The translations under genes were made by a program, and so were the position numbers. A stretch of 64,000 nt of DNA from an uncultured Pseudomonadales bacterium (GTDB taxonomy: Bacteria > Pseudomonadota > Gammaproteobacteria > Pseudomonadales > Azotimanducaceae), in contig OY282430.1 in NCBI GenBank assembly GCA_958296025.1, positions 2,170,001 through 2,234,000 of the forward strand. Direction: 5' to 3'. The first letter of the stretch is position 1. Each line of letters opens with the position of its first letter. Shown piece by piece: positions 49,713-57,874 of this stretch. The notes beneath the pieces are model-generated. The model had not been told where the DNA came from, ran no database searches, and saw only the letters and a program-made list of their open reading frames with translations.

Positions 49713-49909
49713 ATGAACGCGGTGGAGTGGGCGTCGCTCGCCGTCGGATGCGTCTCGGCCATCGCCTTCTGGCCCGCCGCCATCGCCTTCATACTCAGCC
49801 TCAGCCCCGGATGGCGGCTGCTGATGGCGGGGCGGGGGGCGGGATGCTGGCGCTTTGGGCCGTCCTAGGCCTGCTGGCCGCTGTCGTCGGCCTCATCAGC
49901 CGCCGCTGA
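49713..49909 (+). pseudogene. Two-helix small membrane protein, frameshifted (possible phage holin-like relic)
   Basis: One frame encodes [20 protein letters not shown]... with a membrane helix. The second helix (MLALWAVLGLLAAVVGLISRR) is in another frame after a G-rich run at about 49832-49845. A single indel there would join them. Small size and location suggest a phage or cassette gene; not identified. Confidence 0.35.
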
Positions 49910-49961
49910 CGGCCCACAGCTGCAGCGCCTCCCCCTCCATTAGGGCCACGGCCTCGAAGAC

Positions 49962-50100
49962 CTACCGCCACTCGATCCCGAGCTCCTCCGCAGCGGCCTT
50001 GGCGGCGGCGTAATCCAGTGCCAGCGGCTCTCTACGCGGCCCGCGCCGCCACTGCCCGGCGGCGGCGAGGAACACCCGCACCGACCGCCAATTCTCCGGC
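49962..50100 (-). pseudogene. DUF1799 phage tail-assembly protein remnant
   Basis: The reverse frame reads ENWRSVRVFLAAAGQWRRGP...LALDYAAAKAAAEELGIEWR and stops at 49962. The pattern ENWxxVxxFLxxxxQWRxG...LDYAA matches DUF1799 phage proteins. The N-terminus is missing, replaced by the CRISPR repeat at 50107. Confidence 0.5.
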
Positions 50101-50106
50101 AAAAGG

Positions 50107-50134
50107 GTCTATCCCCGCGTGTGCGGGGGAACCC
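50107..50134 (+). CRISPR. Isolated type I-E CRISPR repeat
   Basis: A 28-bp sequence starting GTCTATCCCCGCGTGTGCGG with the I-E palindrome (CCCCGC...GCGGGG) and the GGAACC ending. In translation it gives the well-known SIPACAGEP pseudo-peptide. No second full repeat lies at spacer distance on either side, so the array is essentially gone. Confidence 0.7.
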
Positions 50135-50350
50135 ACGGTGGACCCGACGGGCAGACTGCTCTACAACTTCATCCCGTCGCGGCTGAAGTCTCTGGACCGC
50201 AGCCGGGTCGGGCTGCTGGCCTACGCGGCGGATCGGGACGGGGGGGAGCGATGGCGAGCGCGGCGGAGCGGACTGGATATCGTCTCTGCGTCGGGGAACA
50301 GGCGTCCGGCCTCCCCGACCCGTTGGGCCCCAACCGCGGCGGGGGGCGGA

Positions 50351-50505
50351 GCGCACGGCGCGTTCGTCGGCGGGCTGTGGGCGTCCGGGCGGCTGCATCC
50401 GGGCGGGGTCCATCCCGCGCACGGCTGGCGGGAGCAAATGGAGTCGGACGTGGTTCCGCTGCTGCCCGAGGGGACGCCCGTTTGGGGTCGGGCGGACAAC
50501 GCCAA
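50351..50505 (+). mobile_element. Internal fragment of the IS1380/IS4-like transposase gene
   Basis: About 155 bp nearly identical to about 38008-38162, encoding 'HGAFVGGLWASGRLHPGGV...WREQMESDVVPLLPEGTPVW' of the transposase. Ends and the rest of the gene are absent. Confidence 0.85.
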
Positions 50506-50546
50506 CCCTCCACATGGCCCGCTAACGGGTCCAGACCAAAATAATA

Positions 50547-50576
50547 TGTTGATAAAACTGTCAACAGCGCTCAACA
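50547..50576. promoter_or_regulatory. Candidate operator for the XRE-methyltransferase
   Basis: Perfect inverted repeat TGTTGA-N8-TCAACA (50547-50566) plus a further TCAACA half-site (50571-50576) exactly 10 bp after the previous one. It ends 10 bp before the ATG of a protein with an N-terminal XRE domain, as in controller-protein boxes of restriction-modification loci. Confidence 0.6.
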
Positions 50577-50586
50577 TAGTGGACCT

Positions 50587-53082
50587 ATGGAAGTCGGAGC
50601 ATTCATACGCCAGAGCCGGATTGAGCTTGGTTTGTCCTTACGCGGTGTGGCGCAGCGGCTTGATCTGGATGTGGCGTACCTTTCGCGCATTGAGAGTGGG
50701 CAGGTTCCGCCATCGGCGCAGATACTGGGAAAACTGGCGGATTTGCTCGGCTGCAGCGGGGACGGGTTGCTGCTTCTCTCTGGACGGCTCCCGGAGCGGA
50801 TTCGGGCGTTGGTCTCGCGTCAGCCAGAGAAGGCTGCGGCTGCGTTGACGACCATGGCCGAGCTGTGCTTGGCGGACTCAGGTTCGGCCGCTGGTGCGGC
50901 GCTGGTTGCGGGGCACGGTCGGCGTGTGATCGAAGATCGCTTCCCGTTCGAGCAGCTGAGCGAGGTTGCGGAAATCGAAAGCTGGCGGAAGGAGCTGTAT
51001 CGGCCCATCTACCACATGCACAAGTGGTGGGCGCAACGATTGGGATCGGTCTTTCGGGCAGCGATCATTGCGGCTGCCGCCCCGAAGGGCTCATCGGTGA
51101 TGGACCTTTTCTACGAACCTGTGCGGCTACCGGGGCTAGTGGTTTTTGACCCCTTCATGGGCAGCGGCACCACGGTGGGCGAAGCGCAGAAGCTCGGCTG
51201 CACGGTCATTGGCCGTGACATCAATCCGGTGGCGCATCGAGCGGTTCGGGTTGCTCTCGGCGAGATCAGCCGAACCGAGGTCCAAGCCCAATTCAAGCGG
51301 ATTGAGACAAGCGCCGGGCGCGAAATTAGGTGCCTATATCAATCCACTGACGGTGACGGACAGCCCTGTGAGGTACTCTACTTCTTTTGGGTTAAATTCC
51401 TGCCTTGTCCTCAATGCGGGGGTGCCGTCGATCTTTTTTCCAGCTACATCATCGCTTCCCACGCGAACAAAGCCCGGCATCCTCAGGCAAGGGCGTTCTG
51501 CCCTAACTGCGGCGCACTGCCTGTGTGTCGTTACGACGCAACATCCGTAAGTTGCTCATGCGGTGCCAAATTTGATCCTCGAAATGGTCCCGCCCGACGG
51601 ACAACCGCCGTTTGCGGGGGCTGCGCCCATGAATTCCCGATCGCGAAGACTGCCGCAAGCGCCGGTGGCCCGCCGAGCCATCGGCTTTACGCCAAGCTCG
51701 TCCTTAGAGCTGACGGCGGCAAGGAGTATCTGCCGGCGACGACGGACGATGTGCAGGCTTTTGATGCGGCCCGTGAGCGTCTGGTGAAAATCAGTCCACC
51801 GATTCCTTCCACACCAATAGAGGACGGGCACAACACCAAGCAGATTCTTAACTATGGCTACCGCTACTGGCACGAACTGTTCAACGCACGTCAACTTCTC
51901 GCCCTCACCACCTTGGCGACCTCGATCAGAGACTTGCCCGATGGTGGTGCCCGCGATGCGCTGTCGCTACTCTTTTCGGGGGTCTTGGAGTTCAATAACA
52001 TGTTCGCCTCCTACAAGGGCGAAGGAACAGGTGCCGTGCGCCATATGTTTTCCCATCACATCCTGAAACCAGAACGAACGCCCATCGAAGCGAACCTGTG
52101 GGGCACTGCCAAGAGCTCCGGCGCATTCTCAACGCTTTACAAAAGCCGACTGCTTCGAGCTTTAGCGTATCGAGAAGCTCCGTTCGAGATTTCTGTGGAA
52201 TACAAAGGCAAGCGGAAGTCAGGCCGAAAGGTCTTTGGCGCAAGTTCGCCTATGGGAGGCGAGGTGCTGGACGGGCTGCCAAAACACGCCCCAAAGGCCG
52301 GCACCACTTACGTTTCCTGCGGTGATTCGGCGAGAACTAGCCTTGCCGACCAAAGCGTGGACCTCGTTGTGACCGATCCACCGTTCTTTGACAACGTTCA
52401 CTACTCAGAACTAGCGGACTTCTTTTTCGCTTGGCAGCAGACCTACTTCTTTCTGGGCGTCGGTCAGCATACAACCAGACGTGCGGAGGAAGTGCAGGAC
52501 ACAGATGTTCGCATGTTTGCTAAGAAGTTGAGGATGGTTTTCACGGAGTGCAATCGGGTCCTTCGGGACAGAGGGCTAATGGTGTTCAGCTACCACCATT
52601 CCAGGGAAAGCGGGTGGACCGCCTTGGCGGAAGCTGTAGTTGGCGCAGGGTTTTCAATCATTCAATCCCAACCTGCGAAATCGGAGATGTCGGTGGCGGC
52701 ACCCAAAAGCCAAGCCAAGCAACCCATCAATCTGGACGTGCTGATCGTTTGCCGTAAGCGGCAAATGGACCGGCGTGAGCGCAAAGCCGAAAAGGCCGCG
52801 TTTGCGGCGTCTCAGGAGTCGGGGGCGGATCAGGTTCGGCGATTTAATGCAGTCGGCAGAAAGCTGTCACGCAATGACGTGCGAGTTGTGCTCTTGAGTC
52901 AATTGCTGGTTGAGTTGTGCGCGGATAGAAACGTCGATGACGTTCGAATGAGTTTGGATATGCTCCTCCCGAGAATGGATCGAGTAACCGAGGACATTTG
53001 GTGCGCTCAGACTATCCGGGAGTCACCGGAGCAATTGACGTCGATAGGTGGGGCCAAACAGCTTTCCATGCTTGAGACATAG
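50587..53082 (+). CDS. XRE-HTH/zinc-finger/DNA methyltransferase fusion
   Basis: An 831-residue protein. Residues about 1-60 are an XRE helix-turn-helix ('FIRQSRIELGLSLRGVAQRLDLDVAYLSRIESG'). Residues about 135-160 resemble DUF1156-type methylases ('YRPIYHMHKWWAQRLGSVFRAAI'). Motif I is 'FDPFMGSGTTVGEAQKLG' (about 188), an inserted zinc-finger region has CPQC, CPNC, CSC and CGGC pairs (about 275-345), and motif IV is 'LVVTDPPFFDNVHYSELADFF' (about 594). DPPF suggests N6-adenine or N4-cytosine modification. Control and modification in one chain is unusual. It converges with a nuclease-like gene, stops 1 bp apart. Confidence 0.85.
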   Translation: MEVGAFIRQSRIELGLSLRGVAQRLDLDVAYLSRIESGQVPPSAQILGKLADLLGCSGDGLLLLSGRLPERIRALVSRQPEKAAAALTTMAELCLADSGSAAGAALVAGHGRRVIEDRFPFEQLSEVAEIESWRKELYRPIYHMHKWWAQRLGSVFRAAIIAAAAPKGSSVMDLFYEPVRLPGLVVFDPFMGSGTTVGEAQKLGCTVIGRDINPVAHRAVRVALGEISRTEVQAQFKRIETSAGREIRCLYQSTDGDGQPCEVLYFFWVKFLPCPQCGGAVDLFSSYIIASHANKARHPQARAFCPNCGALPVCRYDATSVSCSCGAKFDPRNGPARRTTAVCGGCAHEFPIAKTAASAGGPPSHRLYAKLVLRADGGKEYLPATTDDVQAFDAARERLVKISPPIPSTPIEDGHNTKQILNYGYRYWHELFNARQLLALTTLATSIRDLPDGGARDALSLLFSGVLEFNNMFASYKGEGTGAVRHMFSHHILKPERTPIEANLWGTAKSSGAFSTLYKSRLLRALAYREAPFEISVEYKGKRKSGRKVFGASSPMGGEVLDGLPKHAPKAGTTYVSCGDSARTSLADQSVDLVVTDPPFFDNVHYSELADFFFAWQQTYFFLGVGQHTTRRAEEVQDTDVRMFAKKLRMVFTECNRVLRDRGLMVFSYHHSRESGWTALAEAVVGAGFSIIQSQPAKSEMSVAAPKSQAKQPINLDVLIVCRKRQMDRRERKAEKAAFAASQESGADQVRRFNAVGRKLSRNDVRVVLLSQLLVELCADRNVDDVRMSLDMLLPRMDRVTEDIWCAQTIRESPEQLTSIGGAKQLSMLET

Positions 53083-53083
53083 G

Positions 53084-54016
53084 CTATAATTCGAACGGTA
53101 GGGTGAAGCGGCCTCTGGGCCGGGTTCTTGTGTCGCGCACTGGCGTCAAGAAGGGATCTTCTAGAACTCGAATGGGGCCGCTCTGCGCATTCTGAGCATA
53201 ACGATAGCAACAAAATTTGCGCACTTCGTCTTCTGAAGTGGATCGCTTTAGAATGAAAACCTTCTTTAGGTCATCGGACTGTTCCGCTAGCGTATCATCC
53301 GCATGAATCAGCGTCGCTGTGTGATCGAGCTCAGGTATGCCAAGAGGGTTGCCGAAGATTAGCATAGGTCGGGCGCGGTCAATGCCGTCGGAATAAGTGC
53401 CAAGCTCAATCTTCTTGGTACGTTCTCCGGTGACGTTCAGGTAGAGTTCGAAATCTTCATTCAAGGCATTTCCGTCCACTAAAGCAAGCGCTGAAACAAC
53501 TACAAATCCTTCGGCCTGGGATGCCGGCTCGATGCAGACGAATAGATAGAACCCGCGGATGTCACATGGAGCTGTATTCATGTCAAACACTCGGATTTTG
53601 CCGCAGGGAGGCGTCGTATTGAAGTCTATTCCGGAAGCACGTGCGACGCGCCCCGAACCAGACCGTTCCACCTTTTTTACCTCAATGCCCACTATTTGTG
53701 TTAGGTCGTCGGCGCGACTGATTTGCGTATTGGACTTGTGGAGTACCATGTCTGGCGTGATCAAAGGTCCTGGTGCCTTTACGCAATCCACGCCGCTCCA
53801 TCTCGAAAAGACGGTGCTCGCCAGAAACTCATCAAAGGGGTCATCTTGAGTGTTGCGCTTATCACGCAGCCGGAAAGGAACAGGATGGCCGCCATCATCA
53901 AAGAACCGCCTTTGAAGCCTTAAAAAGGCGAGCAACGGAATGTCCACTAATTGAGGCCGCCCTGTGCGTTTACGCCGCGAAAGACCGGCAAACCTAGGTT
54001 CGCCATGTGCGTCCAC
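53084..54016 (-). CDS. PD-(D/E)XK-like restriction endonuclease (putative)
   Basis: A protein of about 310 residues with no strong named family. 'GPLITPDMVLHKSN' followed about 20 residues later by 'IVGIEVKKVE' matches PD-x(n)-ExKK, the catalytic core of PD-(D/E)XK nucleases; 'GIDFNTTPPCGKIRV' follows. Its tail-to-tail position against the methyltransferase argues for a restriction role. GTG 54016 with GAGGAG just upstream is taken as start because bases beyond it (54027 on) encode a transposase relic on the other strand; GTG 53947 is another option, so the N-terminus is uncertain. Confidence 0.65.
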   Translation of the reverse strand: MDAHGEPRFAGLSRRKRTGRPQLVDIPLLAFLRLQRRFFDDGGHPVPFRLRDKRNTQDDPFDEFLASTVFSRWSGVDCVKAPGPLITPDMVLHKSNTQISRADDLTQIVGIEVKKVERSGSGRVARASGIDFNTTPPCGKIRVFDMNTAPCDIRGFYLFVCIEPASQAEGFVVVSALALVDGNALNEDFELYLNVTGERTKKIELGTYSDGIDRARPMLIFGNPLGIPELDHTATLIHADDTLAEQSDDLKKVFILKRSTSEDEVRKFCCYRYAQNAQSGPIRVLEDPFLTPVRDTRTRPRGRFTLPFEL

Positions 54017-54026
54017 CTTCTCCTCA

Positions 54027-54150
54027 TCCTTCCTCAAGTTCGCCAACGAAATCGCATGGAACCTGCACGAAATCCTGCGCATCCTTCAGCTGAACCTGTT
54101 CGACCGCCGGCCCATCATGGACCTGCTCAAGCCCAAGCCACCGGAACCAT
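54027..54150 (+). pseudogene. Transposase C-terminal remnant
   Basis: The forward frame reads FLKFANEIAWNLHEILRILQ...NLFDRRPIMDLLKPKPPEP, the kind of helical C-terminus seen in IS4-type transposases. The start and catalytic core are missing. Confidence 0.5.
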
Positions 54151-54274
54151 CAGCACAGAGGTGGTCCCACTTTCCGACACAACTGGTGGCCCGAAATAAG
54201 GTGGACCTTCCCAGTTGAAAATCCCTCTGGCATGGACATTACATGCCGATGAGGGGCCTTGTCAAAAACTTTGC

Positions 54275-55104
54275 TCACGCCGCCTGTCTCCAAGGCGCAT
54301 GAGCGCCCTCATAGACCATCCTTGGCGTGTGTCCGTTGAGCGCGGTGGGCGGGCGGCGGTCATTGTGGAAGCGCATCCACGCGCCAATGACCCGATGGGC
54401 GTCGAAAGGCGCTTGGTAGGGGAAGAACCTCTTGTCTGAGCCGACCCAGTCGGCCAGCGAGATGAACCCGGCGACCATGTGGTGGAAAGGCGGTTCGGTT
54501 GGCAAGGCACCGTCGTCCTGCTGGAAAGCCTTGGCGAACCATTGGCGCAAGGCATCGTTGATGGCTGCGGCTTCCGCCCGCCAGTCGTAGTGGTGCAAGG
54601 ATGGCCAATCTCGTTCCGTTGGGTCGGGCGGGTGTGAGATGGGGCGGCCGTGGTGGGCGAAAGCGGCTACCAGGATGGATGAGGCGGCGTCTCCCCATTC
54701 CGTGATCTTCGTCACCAGCGCATGCAAGGGGTGTTCCGCTTTCCCCAAGCCAATTGCAATAGCGCTGAACCCTCCTGCAAATGCCCGCGAAGTGGTCCGC
54801 GCCACAGACCTGACGGCCATCCTTTGGCCTGAAAGCCTGGATGCAGCTTGCCGATGTCGTGTAGAAATGTCAGCACCGACAGCCGTTGGCAATCCATGTC
54901 GGAAAGCGGCCTTTTGGCCGCCGTCTCCAAACGGCTGCGAATGACCGGCAGTGCAACCATACGCGCAAACACGGCCGCCACATCCATGCAGTGATGGGCA
55001 AGTGGATGAAAAGTGGCGCTTTTTTTATCGGTCTTGCCCCATGCGCCATTTATCATTCGCGCCGTTGCGAAACCTTCGCCAATTCGCTGACTTTCTGCCT
55101 GCAA
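54275..55104 (-). pseudogene. cas3: cas3 HD-nuclease domain relic, frameshifted and fused to transposase and terminase pieces
   Basis: The 55104 frame contains 'AWGKTDKKSATFHPLAHHCMDVAAVFARMV' and 'LTFLHDIGKLHPGFQAKG', the Cas3'' HD signature of type I-E. A one-base frameshift near 54775 moves to the frame 'FSAIAIGLGKAEHPLHALVTKITEWG', which continues through 'FAHHGRPISHPPDP' and 'ISLADWVGSDKRFFPY'. After about 54420 it switches to an IS3/IS481-type transposase tail ('RFHNDRRPPTALNGHTPRMVYEG'). The helicase is absent. The first residues derive from a terminase fragment joined at a shared GAWGKT segment. Confidence 0.75.
55028..55095 (-). repeat. Second terminase-derived fragment, at the N-terminus of the cas3 relic
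   Basis: Similar to 45208-45277 (CGGTCTTGCCCCATGCGCCA... and AATTC.CTGACTT). It begins at the same TCTTGCC point where the copy at 49531-49623 stops. Confidence 0.7.
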
Positions 55105-55141
55105 CTGTTGCCTCGCTTCCTATAAGCCTACCATCGCCGCC

Positions 55142-56338
55142 ATGTCCTATACTCCGCGGATGCCGCCTCGCAACCTGGCCCTCTACTTCCTCGCCCAGGC
55201 CATCTTCGGTTCCGGCACAGTGCTGATCCTCACCGTCGGCGGCCTTGTCGGCAGCCAGATGGCACCCGACCCGGCCTTGGCCTCCCTGCCACTCTCCGTG
55301 GTGGTGGTCGGCACGGCGTTGGGGACGGTGCCGACGGCCATGCTGATGCGGCGCATCGGGCGGCGCTACGGGTTTTGCATTGGGGTGCTGATTGGCCTCG
55401 GCAGCGCCTTGCTAGCCGCGCTGGGATTGGCGTTGGGCAGTTTTGCGCTGTTTACAATGGCGGTGGGGGGCATTGGGGTGACCGCGGCGTTCGCCGCCCA
55501 CTTGCGGTTCGCCGCCGCAGAGAGCGTTGCGCCACAGCGGGCCGGATGGGCGGTCTCGATCATTCTGCTCGGCACCATCGGCGGTGCCTTGGTGGGGCCG
55601 GAACTGGCCACCCGCAGCCCGGCTTGGACGCCGGAGACACCCTATCGAGGGGCGCTTCTAGTGCTGGCGGGGTTCTATGCACTAGGGCTTGGCCTGCTGC
55701 TATGCACCAGCAATCCGGCGCTGGGCGGCGGTTCGCAAGGCAGGCAGGGCGGCCGTACCCTTCGGGAGCTGGTCAGTCAGCCGGGGTTCATGGTCGCCGT
55801 GCTGGCCGGAGTGATCGGCCAAGGAGCGATGGTATTCATCATGACGGCCACGCCCATCGCCATGCATGTACTGGACGGGCACGGCATCGACCATACGGCG
55901 CGAGTGATTCAGGCCCATATGGTGGCCATGTACCTGCCGTCCCTGGTTTCCGCGCCCCTCATCAGCCGCTTCGGCGCCCGCAAGCTCGCATTGGGCGGGG
56001 TAGCCGCCATGGCTCTGACCGTGGCGGTCGGCCTCGCCGGGCGGGAATTCCTGCATTACTGGTGGGCGTTGGTGCTGCTCGGCGTCGGCTGGAATTTTCT
56101 GTTCGTCGGCGGCACCACGGCACTGGTGACCGCCTATCGCCCCGAGGAGCGGTTCCGCGCCCAAGCCTTCAACGACTTCAGCATCTTCGGCGTCTCCGCC
56201 CTGGCCAGTTTTGGGGCCGGCGCCCTGCTGCACAGCTTCGGCTGGCCGGCGGTGCTCCTATCCACCCTGCCGGCGCTGGCGCTGGTGCCGCTTGCCATGG
56301 CCTATGCCATGCGGGCGAATCGTCCAACAACGGCTTAA
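55142..56338 (+). CDS. MFS transporter
   Basis: A 398-residue major facilitator carrier with about 12 helices. The loop 2-3 motif appears as 'MLMRRIGRRYGFCIG', and helix 4-5 contains 'RFAAAESVAPQRAGWAVSIIL'. Families of this layout (YbjJ/YfcJ-like) export small metabolites or drugs; substrate unknown. ATG 55142 is immediately inside the end of the relic region and its promoter must lie within the terminase/cas3 debris. Confidence 0.85.
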   Translation: MSYTPRMPPRNLALYFLAQAIFGSGTVLILTVGGLVGSQMAPDPALASLPLSVVVVGTALGTVPTAMLMRRIGRRYGFCIGVLIGLGSALLAALGLALGSFALFTMAVGGIGVTAAFAAHLRFAAAESVAPQRAGWAVSIILLGTIGGALVGPELATRSPAWTPETPYRGALLVLAGFYALGLGLLLCTSNPALGGGSQGRQGGRTLRELVSQPGFMVAVLAGVIGQGAMVFIMTATPIAMHVLDGHGIDHTARVIQAHMVAMYLPSLVSAPLISRFGARKLALGGVAAMALTVAVGLAGREFLHYWWALVLLGVGWNFLFVGGTTALVTAYRPEERFRAQAFNDFSIFGVSALASFGAGALLHSFGWPAVLLSTLPALALVPLAMAYAMRANRPTTA

Positions 56339-56399
56339 CGCCCAGCTTGCCCGACCGGCGCCACGGTGGAGCGCCGGCGCTGCCCATATCTCCTGCCGC

Positions 56400-56852
56400 C
56401 TACCCCTCCTGCATCGGATTCAGCACCCGGAACCCTTCGCGCTGCGCCGATTCGCAAAGCTCGCTGTCGGCGCAGACGAAGGCCACCGGCGGCGGCACAC
56501 TGGCGCAGGCCACTAGACAGCCGGCCAGCTGCAGGGCCTCCTGGGTCTTGAGAGGATGCTTGTCCAGCAGGCGGGCGGCCTCCTGCATCACGTTGGCGTT
56601 CAGTGGCTGGATCACATAGGCGGCCACGCCGTCTTGGTCGAACTGCTTGAGGAGGGCGGCGGCGTCCGCTTCGTCGATGTCCCCGTCCCTTTGCCGTTGG
56701 CGCACGGCGGAGCGCAACTCGATGCGGGCGATGTCGAGGACCACTAAGCGGCTCCTCTCCCGGTCCTCCGCGATGGACAGCACCTTGTCGCTGCCCTCCT
56801 CCTCAACGTACAGCTTCACCAAAGCGCTGGTGTCGAAGTAGAAGCTCTTCAC
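56400..56852 (-). CDS. PIN-domain ribonuclease toxin (VapC-like)
   Basis: A 150-residue PIN protein: 'YFDTSALVKLYVEEEGSD' (first acid), 'DIARIELRSAVRQR' (E), 'ALQLAGCLVACA' and 'AFVCADSELCESAQREGFRVLNP' (late D). The metal-binding acids of VapC toxins are all identifiable. It starts 6 bp after an unrecognised gene that takes the place of the usual short VapB antitoxin. Confidence 0.88.
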   Translation of the reverse strand: MKSFYFDTSALVKLYVEEEGSDKVLSIAEDRERSRLVVLDIARIELRSAVRQRQRDGDIDEADAAALLKQFDQDGVAAYVIQPLNANVMQEAARLLDKHPLKTQEALQLAGCLVACASVPPPVAFVCADSELCESAQREGFRVLNPMQEG

Positions 56853-56858
56853 GACGGC

Positions 56859-57665
56859 CTACCGGCGCTGGCCGACGACGGTGGAGGACAGGACATCCCC
56901 GCGGATGCGAACCGGCTTGAACCTCGGCTGTTCGGACGGCTGCCCCATGTCCTGACAGCGCGGATGATTGCGGTTTAGGCGGATGGCGGTAACTGGATGC
57001 TGCGGGTTCTTGGGGTTGGTGACCTGATGGGTCACCACCAACTCATCCTCCGTGCCGATGCGCAGCATGGCGCCGCAAGTGCGCGGGTCGTTCGACCAGC
57101 TGAAGTTCTGCTCCGGCAAGAAGCGGTCCCGAAACCACTTGATGCCCACGAAGCGGCGCTCCCGCTCCGCCCGTTGGAGGGCTTCCAGCATTTGCGTCAG
57201 CGCCTCTTCGTAGTCGATGCGCTCCTCCCGCATCGGCGGCGGGGGCGACGTTGCGGAATGGTTTTCCGCCCGCACATAGCCCTGCGGCCGGGGGCGGCGG
57301 CGGCCTTGGTCATAGCCGCGCGACGGTGGTGAGGACGTGTCATAACCCCTGCGCGGCGTTGCCGATGGGTCATTACCGGCCCGCGGCGGAGAGGATGGCG
57401 TTGCGGAAGCCTGCTGCTGGGCCTGCTCCCCCTCCGGGGCCGGCACGAAGTGAATGACCACTTCGCACTTAGCCGGATCAAAGTGGCTGGCGCCGGCATC
57501 ATCGCGGATCTTCTTGTGCGTCTCGGCATAGTGGATGGCCACTTGCGGGCGGAAGTTGGCGAAGGCGAGGTGCCTTAGCCCCTCCAACTCCCCCTCCGCA
57601 ATGCGCGTGGCGTCCAGCCCCGCCAGACTGACTTGAAGATCGCTAGCGATATCTCCAATCTGCAT
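56859..57665 (-). CDS. Unrecognised protein upstream of vapC
   Basis: A 268-residue protein with an ordered N-terminal part (1-75, 'MQIGDIASDLQVSLAGLDATRIAEGELEGLRHLAFANF'), a Pro/Arg/Ser-rich low-complexity middle (about 85-150, repeated RAGNDPS/RRGYD/SRGYD) and an ordered C-terminal part ('ALQRAERERRFVGIKWFRDRFL', 'FSWSNDPRTCGAMLRIGTED'). GGAGG lies 6 bases before ATG 57665. No family recognised. The 6-bp gap to vapC suggests one operon, but it is far larger than known VapB antitoxins. Confidence 0.7.
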   Translation of the reverse strand: MQIGDIASDLQVSLAGLDATRIAEGELEGLRHLAFANFRPQVAIHYAETHKKIRDDAGASHFDPAKCEVVIHFVPAPEGEQAQQQASATPSSPPRAGNDPSATPRRGYDTSSPPSRGYDQGRRRPRPQGYVRAENHSATSPPPPMREERIDYEEALTQMLEALQRAERERRFVGIKWFRDRFLPEQNFSWSNDPRTCGAMLRIGTEDELVVTHQVTNPKNPQHPVTAIRLNRNHPRCQDMGQPSEQPRFKPVRIRGDVLSSTVVGQRR

Positions 57666-57871
57666 ATTCTACCTCCAACTAATGTACGGAAACCCTTTAG
57701 CTTCTACGGAAACGTGAACTCCAAGGGATGTGCGAACACTTACGCCTTAAACGCCTGATGTCAACCTTCATCTTCATGCGGAGGCTGCCGACGCACGGAA
57801 AATTGCCAGTCCTGACCTTGGTGCGGGTAATGGCAGCCTTCGCTCAACGCCGAGGATTGCGGGACAGGACA
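57666..57871. other. Intergenic region between two operons
   Basis: No gene supported. It should hold the leftward promoter of the gene ending at 57665; its right end contains the solo repeat tip at 57858. Confidence 0.4.
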
Positions 57872-57874
57872 CTA
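57858..57874. repeat. Solo tip of the MITE-like inverted repeat at a stop codon
   Basis: Reverse strand TAGTGTCCTGTCCCGCA, 17 bases identical to the tip at 19916. Its TAG is the stop codon of the ASKHA/ferredoxin gene. Confidence 0.6.

Noticed and set aside
50018-50848. A 276-codon forward frame containing SIPACAGEP
   Set aside because: It reads through a CRISPR repeat and a transposase fragment and overlaps the methyltransferase start out of frame; not a real gene.
56884-56895. GGACAGGACAT inside the gene at 56859 as a repeat tip
   Set aside because: It lies within coding sequence, lacks the CGGG continuation and matches only 10 bases.
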